From Tribonema minus (lineage: Eukaryota > Sar > Xanthophyceae > Tribonematales > Tribonemataceae): a stretch of DNA of 64,000 nt. Positions 47,359 through 59,000 of this stretch are shown here, in pieces (the stretch's first letter is position 1; the number at the start of each line of letters is the position of its first letter). A model generated the notes under the pieces. The model worked only from the letters and a program-made list of their open reading frames with translations. It made no database searches and had not been told where the DNA came from. The stretch lies in NCBI GenBank assembly GCA_017506865.1, contig JAFCMP010000524.1, positions 186,001 to 250,000 on the forward strand, in the 5' to 3' direction. The position numbers and the translations under genes were made by a program.

Positions 47359-50300
47359 ATGTCTTGCGTGCTGAACTGCAGGGATGAATTCGCGGCGACG
47401 TGGGGCTTTTTGGGTGCAGGAGACAAGGCAAACGGGCGCTGCATCAATGAGACCCGGTGTGAGTGCGACCCTGGCTTCTACACCTACAACACGTACGGCC
47501 AGGCCGCTTGTGTCAACAGAACTTACACTGATGTCGTCCTTGTGCGCCCAGGTGGTTGTCGTACAGGTCGAAATGCGTTGCATTGACCACCTGGGCGCAC
47601 ATCCTGGGCTGTCACATGGCAGTTGTATCCCTCAGCTTGCTCCAGGTAAGTTGATGATATGCATATCATCTGTGACCAATTTGCCAACTTGAAACCTGTC
47701 TTCAATCAAAACTACAGCCAGCGATCTGCATCATCTTTCACGTGGTAAACTGGACAGCATGCACTAGTGCAGCTGCAAAAGCCATGGTGCACACCAACAG
47801 CTTACTAAGCTTTCAATTAGACTGAACAATATCATGATGATCGCCCAGGTGCACATGCTAGCTTTATGCTCCACGGCCGTGTCACATGGTGTGCATATTT
47901 ACTCACTAACAAGTTGCATCGTTGTGAGCTTCTTGCTGTATGTCTACAACAAACATCAATGCAGCACTGTGCCACTGATGCTGGCCGGGCACTGCATGGC
48001 ATGTGCCCGGCAGTGCCACTAGCCTACTGAGTTAGTATGGTGCTCATCGATGCGTCAATTGGCACTTGCTTTGTGCGCAGGTTCTTGCACTACACCTAAC
48101 CTATTTGGTTCGGCACAAGAGATGGCCACACTATCACTCCCGCTCCGCCAAACTCAGAAAGAGGATAAGCCTGCTATTTGTGGGCTTCTCGGTGTGTGAA
48201 ATAATTCCACTGGCGGCGTACTTCAGCACGGGCACAGGAATGGATAAGACAGCGCCAGCTGTCATGCTGGCCCAGGGGATGGGCACCATTGTTGCAAGCG
48301 CCGTACCAGTGGTGAGGCGCTATGCATACTTAGCCCTGAGGCTCACTCAGTCTTATCAACGACATGTGTAGTGTACTAGAGCTTGTGCTACTTGAAGTCA
48401 CCTAGTCCAAGAACTTCAAGTCAGCCTGAGGGTGCCTGTCAGTTTGAAGGCTTCAACTGTCAAAACAACACTCACTGACAGCCCGGGGGCAATTTGCTTT
48501 GTTCCATAGTATCAATCAGTAAATCTCAGAGGCTACTACCATGCATGATGACTTTGCCTGCATTCTGAATCAGAGGGATTGCTACTATGGTATTGTGAAC
48601 TTGAACCATGTCGTGCAGTTGTGAATTAAAGTTGACTTGACAGCCTACCAGGCAGTGACTGTCGGACCTCATCTGATTTGAAGTTCAATCAACTAACTGA
48701 AACCAGCTGCAGTAGCTGCCAGTGGTAAGACTGCCGCACTGTCACTGTCGCATAATGTCATGTGCTCAAATACCGGGATCCCTGCAGTGAAGAAAAGGGG
48801 TGGCGTCATGACACTTGAAATTCAATGAGTGCTTGGACACCATATGTGATGCTTGGCAGCCTGACACTCAATTTTAAGTTGATTCTTATGGTCACTGTGG
48901 CACGATGATATCTCTACAAGGTGAGAACACCCACCCGCCGGGCCTGAAGCCTTGCCAACTCAATATATCCCATGAAGTATGCATCAAGAGGTTTGCGGCG
49001 CTTACAAATACCCACCTGTCAACACGCGTATTCATGGATGGCTGCATTGGCAGCCACATTCATGTTCAAGTTGAAGCAATCCGCCGCCTTGCTGCAACTC
49101 ATTGAACAAGATGCGTGCAGCCTGAGGCTCTGGACCGGTCGTTTCAAGTCATGTAGTTTCACAGCCCTCTGAGGTATACATATCTGCCCCTTATGCTCCT
49201 AGCATAATTCTGCAATGAGGCCGCATAACTTATAGTCCATCATCGCAATGCTTGAAGGCTGCCGCAGCGCGATGCCATCATTGATGGCATTATGACGCCA
49301 CATGCCATCATGATGGTGCACTCACGGGACTATGATACACAAATTACTCCATCAACTGTTCAGCACAGCGCTTGTGAACTACACTGCTGCACCAGCGCAC
49401 TGCGGCATGTTTTGATGTTTGAACAGTGAACTTCAAGTTTTGCGGCCACTGGCACTGCCACCTGGCATCCATTGTGCTGCAACATGCTCGTCTGCGTGCA
49501 TGCATATTCGGTATGCACAGTAATATGATATTCCTGTGCATGCCGTCAATTGACAAGGCACAGCTGTTGGTGACAACTTGTTACAGCACTGCGTCAGCGT
49601 AATCACCTGCCCCTTGCATTCTTGCCTGCAGATAGAACTGTGGGTGAAAGCAGTGCCGGCGAAACTGAGCAGCTATGTTCAACTCGTGAGCTGGCTGCAG
49701 GGGTTTCTCGAGCACTACAGCCTCATGTTTTTTGCCTGCATTGCAGTAATTTGGGGCTCCTTCTGCGTCGCCCTCATTGTCAAGGGTTCGCCAAGACTGG
49801 TGATTGAAATGGCACATACTGCAAAATTCAATGTCAGGGCTCTATTGATAAAGAAATGGTGGCCAGCCGCAAAACCTGTAGTACCATTACCTGATTGTGA
49901 ATCAGGTCTCAGACTGCTGCCTGCTATACCCGCGCATGCGTGAACTGTGGTGTGATTTGACTTTGCAGCAGGAGACAGCATGGTACACGATCAAAGTTCA
50001 TGTGTGAAATTACCACGGTTGTATCTTACAGGTATACAGAAGTATCATAATGAGTGTGAATAGTTTGAGGGATCATTCAATAATTGGATTGAGCACTTGG
50101 TTCCCCTCAAATGTTTCGAGGAAGCTGGTCTTGTAAATGCTATGCAGCTCATAATGTGCTATTGCTCCTGCTGAAACATGCGTGCCGCCCTTGTGAACGA
50201 CACTTTGTACAACTTGAGCATGCAATTTGAGACGGTATTTTGCTATTGTTGATCAGTAATGGCACCGCAACACTGCAATCAATTCAATGAACTACAAAGA

Positions 50301-52784
50301 CTGGCTTCACTCACTCGTTGCGCTTTGGTATGTACCTTCCACACTCAGCATGCATTCATGCATACGTATATTCAAGTTGTGCATGTTCACCACCAATGGC
50401 GATGTACCTTCAGCTAAACGAAAAACATTAAGAGGGGGTTGGTCTGACTTTATTCTGCTTGCTGCACCTCCTGCATGGCTGCAGATCACGGCCAACACAC
50501 CAGTCGGCTGTAGCGTATGCAGCATCGTGGCAGTGTGTGCCTCAAGGCTGCAGACGCTCCTAGCAGCAAACACGAAGAGCCTAGCCGTTGCCTCAGGGAA
50601 CGCTCAGCTTGAGGCTGGCACACTGAGGCTCACCAAGGCAGGTGCAGGGTTGAGCATCGCTGACCACATCAAGCTCCGCAAACGTTTGCGCATGATGGAG
50701 CTGGTGAGTACTACGCGACTGCGATCAACATCATGCATATAGGTAGCACATGAGATTACGGGCAGTGCGTATTTACAGTTATTGTTAACATACCTACTCT
50801 GTTGCATTCAATACATCTGTCTGCGCAGTGGTTGATCACAACTACGCAAAGTATAGGCAGTGCAGAATGTAAGTTCACCAAGTATGCTTCAGGTCACATC
50901 ACCGACCACCATGTGATTGAGGCTGTGGCGTGAGCCTGCGCATGATGCTTGGTTTTTGTACGCCGATAACAGTTATTTAATCCTGCGCAGTGAACTCTGT
51001 GACAATCTCTTGCTGGGAAGCTGCGATTCCAAAGTGTCTGACCACTGACGCATGCAGCATTGTGCAATTACAAAATGGGCACAACCACGGTGCACTCGGT
51101 GCCAAACCCTGCCAGTGCTACAGTTACATCCCCACAGTGCCGTACCTGCATGCATACCACTGCATGTGCTTCTGGGAGTGTGGTACTAGCCCACCTGAGC
51201 CTGGAATGCCGCAAACTGTTGAGATGTTACTGAAGATCGTGGCCAAAAACCAGCCATCACAAAGCGCTGCCCCAGCCTGAACGCCCTGAACAGGTGTGCT
51301 GGAATTTGGTCGTCAGCATGGCTACGCTACCCATCATCTTCTTCGTGGAGCCAATCAGGACTTGGTAAGTCACATACATATTGCATCAGTGCAGCATTTG
51401 CGCGTGTGCTTGGCAACATGTGATAATGGATGTCGACGTGTGCTTGGCTAGCGCCATCTGACTCAAACAGTGTGCTCCATATGACCATGCATCATTGTAA
51501 TTGTTACAGTTTTGGGTATGCACCTTGGCTAGCAAGGGTGCATACCACCAGGGAGTTCTGAGTACCAGGGGTGGTTTATGACGTCACAACTTGGGGGTAT
51601 TCTAGGGGATTGTCAAACCCTAGCCCTAGGAGCTTCTAGTCACTTGTCTGTTGGCTGGACAGCAAGACTGAGAGCATCCTCCCACCCACACCCTGGGGTG
51701 TCTACATAGGCTGGCTAGGGTCACCAACATCAGGTAATCTATGCATGACATCCTGTGTGACTTCCATCATGTACATCTTCCGTTGTGCTTCTTTCTGTCT
51801 CCGCTGTTCCAACACCATACATATCACTCCTACATGAATCATCCCGCTCACATGTAGTCAGCATGCATGTTGTATGTACAATAATGAGGGGTTGGTTCCA
51901 TGCCAATAGTTGACCGCACGCATGTTCAGCCCTTAATACAATGCCATGGCTGCACCGTGATCACGCAGGTGTACCAGAACTTCAGTGAAGTGGCAAGCAG
52001 GGTGAGCTGACCTTCAGCAAGCGGAATGAAAGTGCGGTCTTAAAGCGAGGCAATGACTACTTAACCGTATTGTCCTTGAGATCACCATGCTTCAACAACA
52101 ACCAGAGCTCGTCTTGTACCAGGAAAGCTGTGCGCATGCACTGGGAGTGAAGCCTCAAAACACCACGGTGACCGCACTGCTGCCACAGGTGGTGCAGCTA
52201 AGCCAAGTTCAGCTTTTAAAGTGCCAATGCACAGGGGCATGCCAAATCATGCACATTGGCCCCGCCATGTATGCATTTGGCATATCTTTCAGAATAATGG
52301 GAAATCCAAACATGTTGTTGTTGCCGACGCCAGCGCGCTTCTCAAGCAATTCAGCACCCGCAGAATGTCACACGGTGTCGTTGCTGAATGTCACTGACTG
52401 CTGGCTGCTGTAGAGGTGTTCATATCGCACACGTACCATCTGACTCAGCTCTCCGCACCTTGCTTTGAGCGGAGGCCATCAACCCTAGCCCTAGCCGTAG
52501 ATTATCACACGTATGCATCACGTCCTACGCAATTTCAGCGCAGCAGGCAGGATCATCCTTGGTGCTGTCCTGCATACCCTACGCCTGTGCACTGCAGGCT
52601 CGACGAGCGTCCCATTCTGCAGTTCCAGCCGCAACTGTTAATAGGAGGCATGTGGCAGCTGCTCATCACCACGCTGATCGTGCAGCCAGCGCTGCTCAGC
52701 AGCGGCACAGTGGCGCCCACCACGCCGAGCGGCAGCACCGGAGCGCTCAGGGCAGCCAGCTCGCAGTCATCGCGGACGCCGTGA
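47359..52784 (+). CDS. EGF-like/multi-pass membrane protein, copy 1, exon 1 interrupted by a 61-bp element
   Basis: Exons: 47359-47645, 48081-48311, 49632-49811, 50485-50703, 51294-51364, 52598-52784. Without the 65-base insertion in exon 1 the frame closes to 369 residues. The N-terminus has six cysteines (residues 3, 7, 28, 34, 36, 51), with CINETRCECDPGFYTYNTYG resembling an EGF module, and NxT sites at residues 30 and 53. Hydrophobic segments follow: TDVVLGCHMAVVSLSLLQ into exon 2, ISLLFVGFSVCEIIPLAAYF, APAVMLAQGMGTIVASAVPV, SLMFFACIAVIWGSFCVALI, VVSMATLPIIFF and MWQLLITTLIVQPALL. That is six or seven spans, so a receptor-like topology is possible. As written, the insertion puts a stop after about 75 codons. 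The exon 3 donor is GCACAT where copy 2 has GTGAGT; an in-frame GT at 49833 may replace it. Family not recognised. Confidence 0.7.
47541..47601. mobile_element. 61-bp element with perfect 16-bp terminal inverted repeats inside exon 1
   Basis: The element begins TGTGCGCCCAGGTGGT and ends with its exact reverse complement ACCACCTGGGCGCACA. It is flanked by the direct repeat TCCT (47537-47540 and 47602-47605), the sign of a target-site duplication. The second gene copy (56005 onward) has the empty site gtcgttctgggc. Removing 65 bases (element plus one TCCT) makes exon 1 exactly 222 bases and restores the frame. No GT/GC…AG pair fits its ends. It is therefore either a miniature transposon that broke the gene, or an intron removed by an unconventional, hairpin-guided route. 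Confidence 0.9.
51500..51885. other. ~390-bp segment present only in copy 1
   Basis: Copy 1 has this sequence in the intron between exons 5 and 6; copy 2 (near 59755-59775) runs straight across. The left part contains a 10-bp inverted repeat (ggtatgcacc … ggtgcatacc, 51524-51556). No coding frame is seen. It may be an insertion in copy 1 or a deletion in copy 2. Confidence 0.6.
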
Positions 52785-55085
52785 CCCGTCCAATTGAGTC
52801 AGAGTCAGAGGCTATTGCGTGGTCTGTGTGACAAAAGGGGCTTGCAGAGGCTTCAATAGTGGAGTTCTGATAGTGTTCGGAGCACGAGACGAGCGTGCTG
52901 CGCTGCAGTGCTCAAACTATGATGCGTTGTAGTATGCCGGCACTATAAAGGGCTGTCAGACTCACGGCAGGGGCGGACTGGCAGGAAGCAGAAGGCATTT
53001 GATCCTATTTCGTGCATCCGTTTCGAAAGTTGCAGCAGGTGTGACCATCAATGCTGTGGCGGCATGTTTGCTGCCTGTAGAGAGCAGCACTGGAGACCGA
53101 AAATACCTGAGTCTGGTGCGCTCAACGTCTGGCTTTTCCTAAAGTGTAGAAGAAGGGTTTTGGAGGGGGTCTGTGTGCACGCTGGTGTGCACCAGACATG
53201 TATGTCAACGGATTTCTGCGGCTAAGGGCGTGCAAGGGATGGGGGCTGCGCCCAACACAGAGTGTACTTGTCCGTGAACAAGGAAATAAGCAGCTTGTGG
53301 TGATCCTCAGAGCTTGTGATGATCCTCAGAGGAGCAGGAAGTGCCATACACACAATGAGCACCATGTGGTGGTGCCGACGTATACCTATATATGTTCTGT
53401 AATGAGTGTGCAACACCTTTTTGTGTCCCCGCCGCTTTTTGACTGTTGAGCTTGTCTAAGTTTTGCTCTCACACTTATTACCGACCAGCAAGCAAATTGA
53501 ACTTGAACATATTTCTCTGAGAGCCTTCTCCAGGGCAGCAAAAAGCCGCGCAGAAAGCAACCAAGCGTAGCTGATGGTGCTTCGGGCATGCTTCAATGCC
53601 CCGGAGTGGCATCAGGCCTACTAGTATGCATTTAGGTACATGCATTTGCGCGGTGGGTGGACCAACGCCGTGAGGTTCAACCACTCATCGCAAAAGATGC
53701 TCTTAAATTCCCGCCCGATAGCGCAGAAACATCGATGCGCGTGCTTCGTGCTGCGAGGGCAGTTGTGGGCTCGGATTCACTGAGAAACAAAGATTACACA
53801 AATTGAAGCAGAGCCTAGGCCCCAAGCGGTAGCCGCTTCAGCACACAGATGCTGAGCGACTGTACGGGGTCATCAGGTTCTCTCATGAGATAATGTCAAC
53901 ACGACTGTTGTCAAACAGGTCAGATGTTATCGTCACCGCACAGGCTGCAGTGCGCTGTCTGCTGCTCCCGGAGTCCAGTCCAATACCGCGTTTCGACGCC
54001 AGCTGCAAGGGCATTCCCTGAAGCGCAGCCGATGTCGGGTACATTGGCTCGTCAAGGAATGCCCTGCCAGTGGGGTGCATGTGACACTGCAATCGGAGTC
54101 ACTGTGCAAGTTCGTGCACGTATTCGTGCACTTCGTGTTGTGCGGCAACTGCTGCAGCTGCAGCCCCAGGGCCTGAGGCTGGAGCAGCTGTATTGCCTGC
54201 GCCGGCAACAGCCGCCACTGGTGCTGCTGGCACCATCCCAATGAACCAGGACAGCTGCGCAATGTGCTGCCACTGCTGCTGCCTCTGTGACAGTCGCTGG
54301 TGCTGCTGGCGCCGCCAAAGTAGTTGCGCCGTGTGTCAGTCACGGGTGCTGCGGGAGGCGCTGGCTCAGGTGCAGTGCAACTGCGGCGCGATTGCTGCCG
54401 CCATTACAGCTGTTGTCGGCGGAGCACTGCTGCCAGCTGCGCTGCCTGACACCGGTGGTGTGCTGCTGCCGCTGCTGGAGCAGCTGCGTTGCCTGCGCCT
54501 ATTGCTGCCGTGTAGATGCCACTTTGAGCAATGGCTGCACCATCAACAGCCGGCGCGCGCGCTGGTTTGGCTGTGCCGCCTGCGGCCACTGTCGCTGGTC
54601 CTGTAACAGCTGCCGTCACCCTCAGTATGTATTAATTCAGAACAGTTTACTTCGATTCCAGACACTGGGCACACGCCACGGGCACAATCACAACGTGCAT
54701 TTGCATAGTATTACGCAGCATCGCAGATGCCGCAGCCCTCATGAGGCGTCTTGCACCATGGTGGTGCCAAGGCTGCCATGCTGTCCTAGGAGCCGCATCT
54801 GTCGACAGATCTGCCACCCCTGGCAGTGTACAGCTGCTTTTTGAAACAAGTGCAGCGAGCTTCATGACATTACCTAGCATCAGATATTCCAAGTCAAACG
54901 CTAACGTCACTGGCTGTCGCAGAGGGCTCATATGCCCTGTGCAGGAATTGGCAGAATGCATTGTGAGGAAGAGGGTATCTTGCAAAGGGCATGTGCCATC
55001 AGCTGCAGCAGCAAAGTTCACTTCAACATTGATTCCGGACACACTGACACACAGGTCGCATATGACTTCGATTCCCGGACACCTG
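52785..55085. other. 3' flank of copy 1 with GC-rich repeats, no secure gene
   Basis: It contains conserved non-coding blocks shared with copy 2 (for example ggcactataaagg…ctcacggcagg near 52945 and gcttcaatgcccc near 53591). About 53930-54605 is a GCTGCTG/GCCGCC-rich stretch, whose translations on either strand are Ala/Cys/Arg-rich. A 149-codon minus-strand open frame at 54647-55096 has no counterpart in copy 2, so I leave it uncalled. Confidence 0.5.
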
Positions 55086-55161
55086 GACACGCGCATATAT
55101 CATTGAATCTACGGGTTCATTGCATAGCCAAGCAGGCTGTGTGTACGCTTGGGCTGGCTCA

Positions 55162-55575
55162 TCTTTTCTCGGGCTTCCACAAAGCGATCATCACATTGGT
55201 CCATCTTCCGTTGTATGCCGCATCGTTGTTACACTTGCAGATCTCACTTATTGCCACAGCAGGGCTCGCTAGACCGCAGCTGCAGCGTGACAGGGCGTGA
55301 CCATTCCGTGAATGCAGAGACCTGCACGCCGCTGGCCACTGTGGTGCTTAGTCGGCGGCACACGGTGATTTCAGGCAGAGAGAGCGCGTGAAGCGAGTCG
55401 ACGTGGGGTGCGGTTGCGGGGGTCTAGACCCGGTGATACACGCCACCTATGCATGCATAGCATCAGAATCCAGGCTGTCAATGTAAAGCATCCTTGGCAG
55501 CATGCTCCAAGGGCTGGCTCCCCACCTGATCGACCGATGCTCGTCGAGTCCCTCGCTTTGAAGTTGAAGATGCGA
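55162..55575 (-). pseudogene. 5' fragment of the small mitochondrial gene (exons 1-2), dead
   Basis: This is the copy-2 remnant of the minus-strand gene at 46345-46760. The exon 1 counterpart (to about 55575) ends in the same CGATCAG/GTGGG donor but has lost the ATG. The exon 2 counterpart (55162-55368) has lost its AG acceptor (ctgaaa for ctgcag) and its GT donor (gatgag for gtgag), and carries indels. Exons 3-6 are absent. Confidence 0.85.
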
Positions 55576-56004
55576 GCAACGGTTTTCTTTAGGAGGGTGA
55601 ATGGGTCGGAGTGTGCACTCACTGCACACCAGGCGATGGCCTCATGCATAGCACCCAATGGCTCATGAGGCACGCCATGTTGGCAACGCTCATCACTATC
55701 ACAGCTTCGCTGTTACGTAACGACCTTACTGTTGCCTAACACCAAGGGTCGTTTGAGCCATTCGCCATTCGCCCCGGCAGACGTCAAGAGATCGGTGCGA
55801 GGCAGGCATTAATTAGCGATAAAGCACGAGGAGAACCACGCAGTAAATCACAGAGGAGAACCTCACTCAGCGCCACCCAGCCCGAGCGCGTGTAGCCTTC
55901 GCGAGGAAGGAAGACAAAACCACTTGCCGCCACAAAGAACACCTTTTGTTTCATGTGCGCGTAGCTTGCGTGAGCAGCAACGGTAGCGGCGCGCAGGCAC
56001 AGAC

Positions 56005-59000
56005 ATGCCTTGCGTGCTGAACTGCGGGGACGAATTCGCGGCGACGTGGGGCTTCCTGGGTTTAGATGATAGCGCAAACGGACGCTGCATCAACGAGCCC
56101 GGTGCGAGTGTGACCCTGAATTCTACACCTACAACACTTATGGCCAGGCCGCTTGTGTCAGCAGAAGTTACACTGATGTCGTTCTGGGCTGTCAGTTGGC
56201 AGTTCTGTCTCTCAGTTTGCTCCAGGTGAGTTGCAAAAATAGTATCGTGCATTGGACGTCATGCCCAGCAGTAGCCATGGTGCTGTACCGACACTGCAGG
56301 TTGGCAGCTTATGACAGGACTAAACATAATCATGATGATCATGATGATCGCATCGCTCAGGTGCACATGCTACTAGCTTATGCTTGACAGCTGTGTCTCA
56401 AAGTGTGCATACTGAGTCAACTTGTTTCATTGCGGTCATCTTGACGCGTGTTTATGACAACTGTCATTCAATGTTGATGCAGCTCACCTGGTCCTGGCAT
56501 ATGTGACCAATGGCATGATCATCGATGCATACGTCGACACATTGTGCTTTGCGCGCAGGTTCTTGCAATACACCTCATCTACCTGATTCGGCACAGGAGA
56601 TGGCCGCGCTATCAGTCCCGCTCCGCCAAACTTAGAGGGACTCCTCGGAGGATAAGCCTGCTGTTGGTGGCCTTCTCGGTGTTTCAGATAATCCCAGTGG
56701 CAGCGTACTTGAGCATGGGCACTGGAATGGACGTGACAGCGCCAGCTGTCATGCTGGGGGTAGGCGCCCTCGTTGCCAGCTCTATACCAGTGGTGAGCTG
56801 CTGAGCATGCGGAGCCCTCGCTTATTGGTGACATGTGTAGACTAAGTGCTACTTATACCTTGTATCATGTTGCAATTCTCAAACAGGGCGCGAAACAGCT
56901 AGCTCAGATGACAGTGCGCGAACCAGGCAGCCCAGATGGCGGATGTCCGGCTTGCAACCAGACTGCCAGTGACTGTACGCGCGCCTTTGTGCCACAGTGA
57001 ACACCCTCAAGTTGAAAGTGTGTCATGAACGTACTACTGATATACAACTAAAAGTCACCAAGAAAGAGGGAGCCTTTGAGGCCCGAGTCTATGACAGTCA
57101 CAGCAACTTGAATGTGTTGGTCCAGCATGCTTAAGAACTTGCAACCTATAAACTTGCCACTTGTTCTGCGCTCATGGCTTTAGCCCTAGGGTTGCCGTCA
57201 CGAACTTCTTGAAACATCATGATGACATCGTACATTGATACAGTCGACTGGCAGACTCAGTGTCGGAGTCTGGACCGTTTCAACTCATGTGGTTTCGCGA
57301 GGAACATCACATTTGCTCCTAGCATGATGCAATAACTCAAAGCCGAGTAACTCAGATTTCATCATTGGAGTTCTTGAAGGCACAGTCATCATGCCATTAC
57401 CCAGTCAGATGGCGTGTTGGTGCCGCATGCCACACTAGGGACCACAACTTTAATTCATCAATTGCTCAGCGGTGGCCGCTAGTGTGAGCTGCACTTCTGC
57501 AATAACTCGAAGGGATACTTTTTGTGTTTAAAAAGTGAACGTCACGCTTGCGGCCACCTCACTGGCACCTGGTATAAGGACAGCACTGCGTCAGCTCAAT
57601 CATTTGCTGCCTTGCATTCCTGCCTGCAGATAGAACTGTGGGTCAAAGCAGTGCCGGCCAAGCTGAGCAGCAACGTTCAATTCGTGAGCTGGCTGCAGCA
57701 GTTTCTGGAGCACTACAGCCTCATGTTTTTGGCCTGCATTGCAGTGATATGGGGCTCCTTTTCTGTTGCACTCATTGTTGTGGCTTCACCACGACTGATG
57801 ATTGAAATGGTGAGTGCCGCCAGATTGAACTTTGACTGAATGTCTATGGTACTCCTTGTGTCAATTCCCAAAAGAAAAGGTGGCAAGCACACAACACGAC
57901 ATAGTGTTGCTTGGTCGTAAATCAGGTCTGCCCCTGCTATGACAGTGCAGCACATACTGCACATGCGGTCTGAGCGTAATGATAGTGTGGGACTCACAAG
58001 ACACAGGTTAGGGTAAGGATTATGGCTGGGGTTGGGGTCAGGCAGCCGGCGCTGTGTGCTGTGAAAAGTGCCACTCCAATGACACATAAACCAGCGTTCA
58101 TGGTGAACTTTGCCAGATTGCTCGAACTGGGCCACCTCCATGTAGACAAATAATGCAAAGAAGTTGTAACATCGATGTCTGAGCATTCGAGGATTTACTG
58201 CACCTGCAATTGGCCATCCTCTACCGTATGAGAGAACGTGATGTATGTTCAAAGTGGCGTGTGAGGACCGTCAGTGACCATTCTTTAACATGAATATATA
58301 AGTATCATGCTCAGACACACCATGGTGCACGCCTTTGCACTGTCAGGAACATCAAAGCATCATACTGAGCGTGCATATACGTTTGTAAAGGGAGCACTTG
58401 GCTCCTCTCGAATGCCTCGAGGAAGAGTGCATGCTTTACAGCTCACAGGTGCTATTGCTCCTGCTGACGCATGTGTGCCTGTGCTGACGCATGTGTGCGT
58501 GAACCATACCTGATAGAACTCAAGCACTCAATCTGAGGCATAATTTTGCTGTCATTGATTAAAGTGGCACAGCAGCACCACACTTACCTTCAATGAACTA
58601 GGAAGGCTAGCTTCACTCATGTGCACCCATTGATATGTGGCATGTACCTTTTTCATACATCCATACATACGTGTCTTGTGCATGTTCACCACTGGTGGCA
58701 CTAATGGCAAAGTACCATTAGCTTAAGGAAGTGGTCGTTTTGACTGCAGCTTGCTGTACCTCCTGCATGGCTGCAGATCACGGCCAACACACCAATGGGC
58801 TGTATCGTATGCAGCACTGTAGCAGTGTGTGCCTCGAAGCTGCAGGCGCTTCTGGCAGCAAACACAAAGAGCCTTGCCGCTGAACCAGGAACTGCTCAGC
58901 TTGAAGCTGGCACACTGAGACCTGCCACTGCCAGTGCAGGTGCAGCCATCGGGGACCATTTCAAGCTGCATAGGCGTTTCCGGGTGATGGAGCTGGTAAG

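Larger units (their letters stand above)
46275..55085. repeat. tandem segmental duplication, copy 1 (~8.8 kb)
   Basis: The whole block from within intron 2 of the minus-strand gene, through the six-exon membrane-protein gene and its 3' region, is repeated head to tail at about 55085-63020. Landmarks in order in both copies are gggctggctca near the left edge, the divergent promoter, exons 1-6, a GC-rich Ala/Gly/Cys-coding repeat region, and ttcccggacac near the right edge. Exons match at roughly 80-90%, introns less. Confidence 0.92.

Noticed and set aside
47541..47601. The 61-bp insertion read as a normal GT-AG intron
   Set aside because: No GT or GC and AG pair at or near its ends removes it while keeping frame.
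54647..55096. 149-codon minus-strand open frame
   Set aside because: The duplicated region in copy 2 does not preserve the frame, and the protein resembles nothing known.
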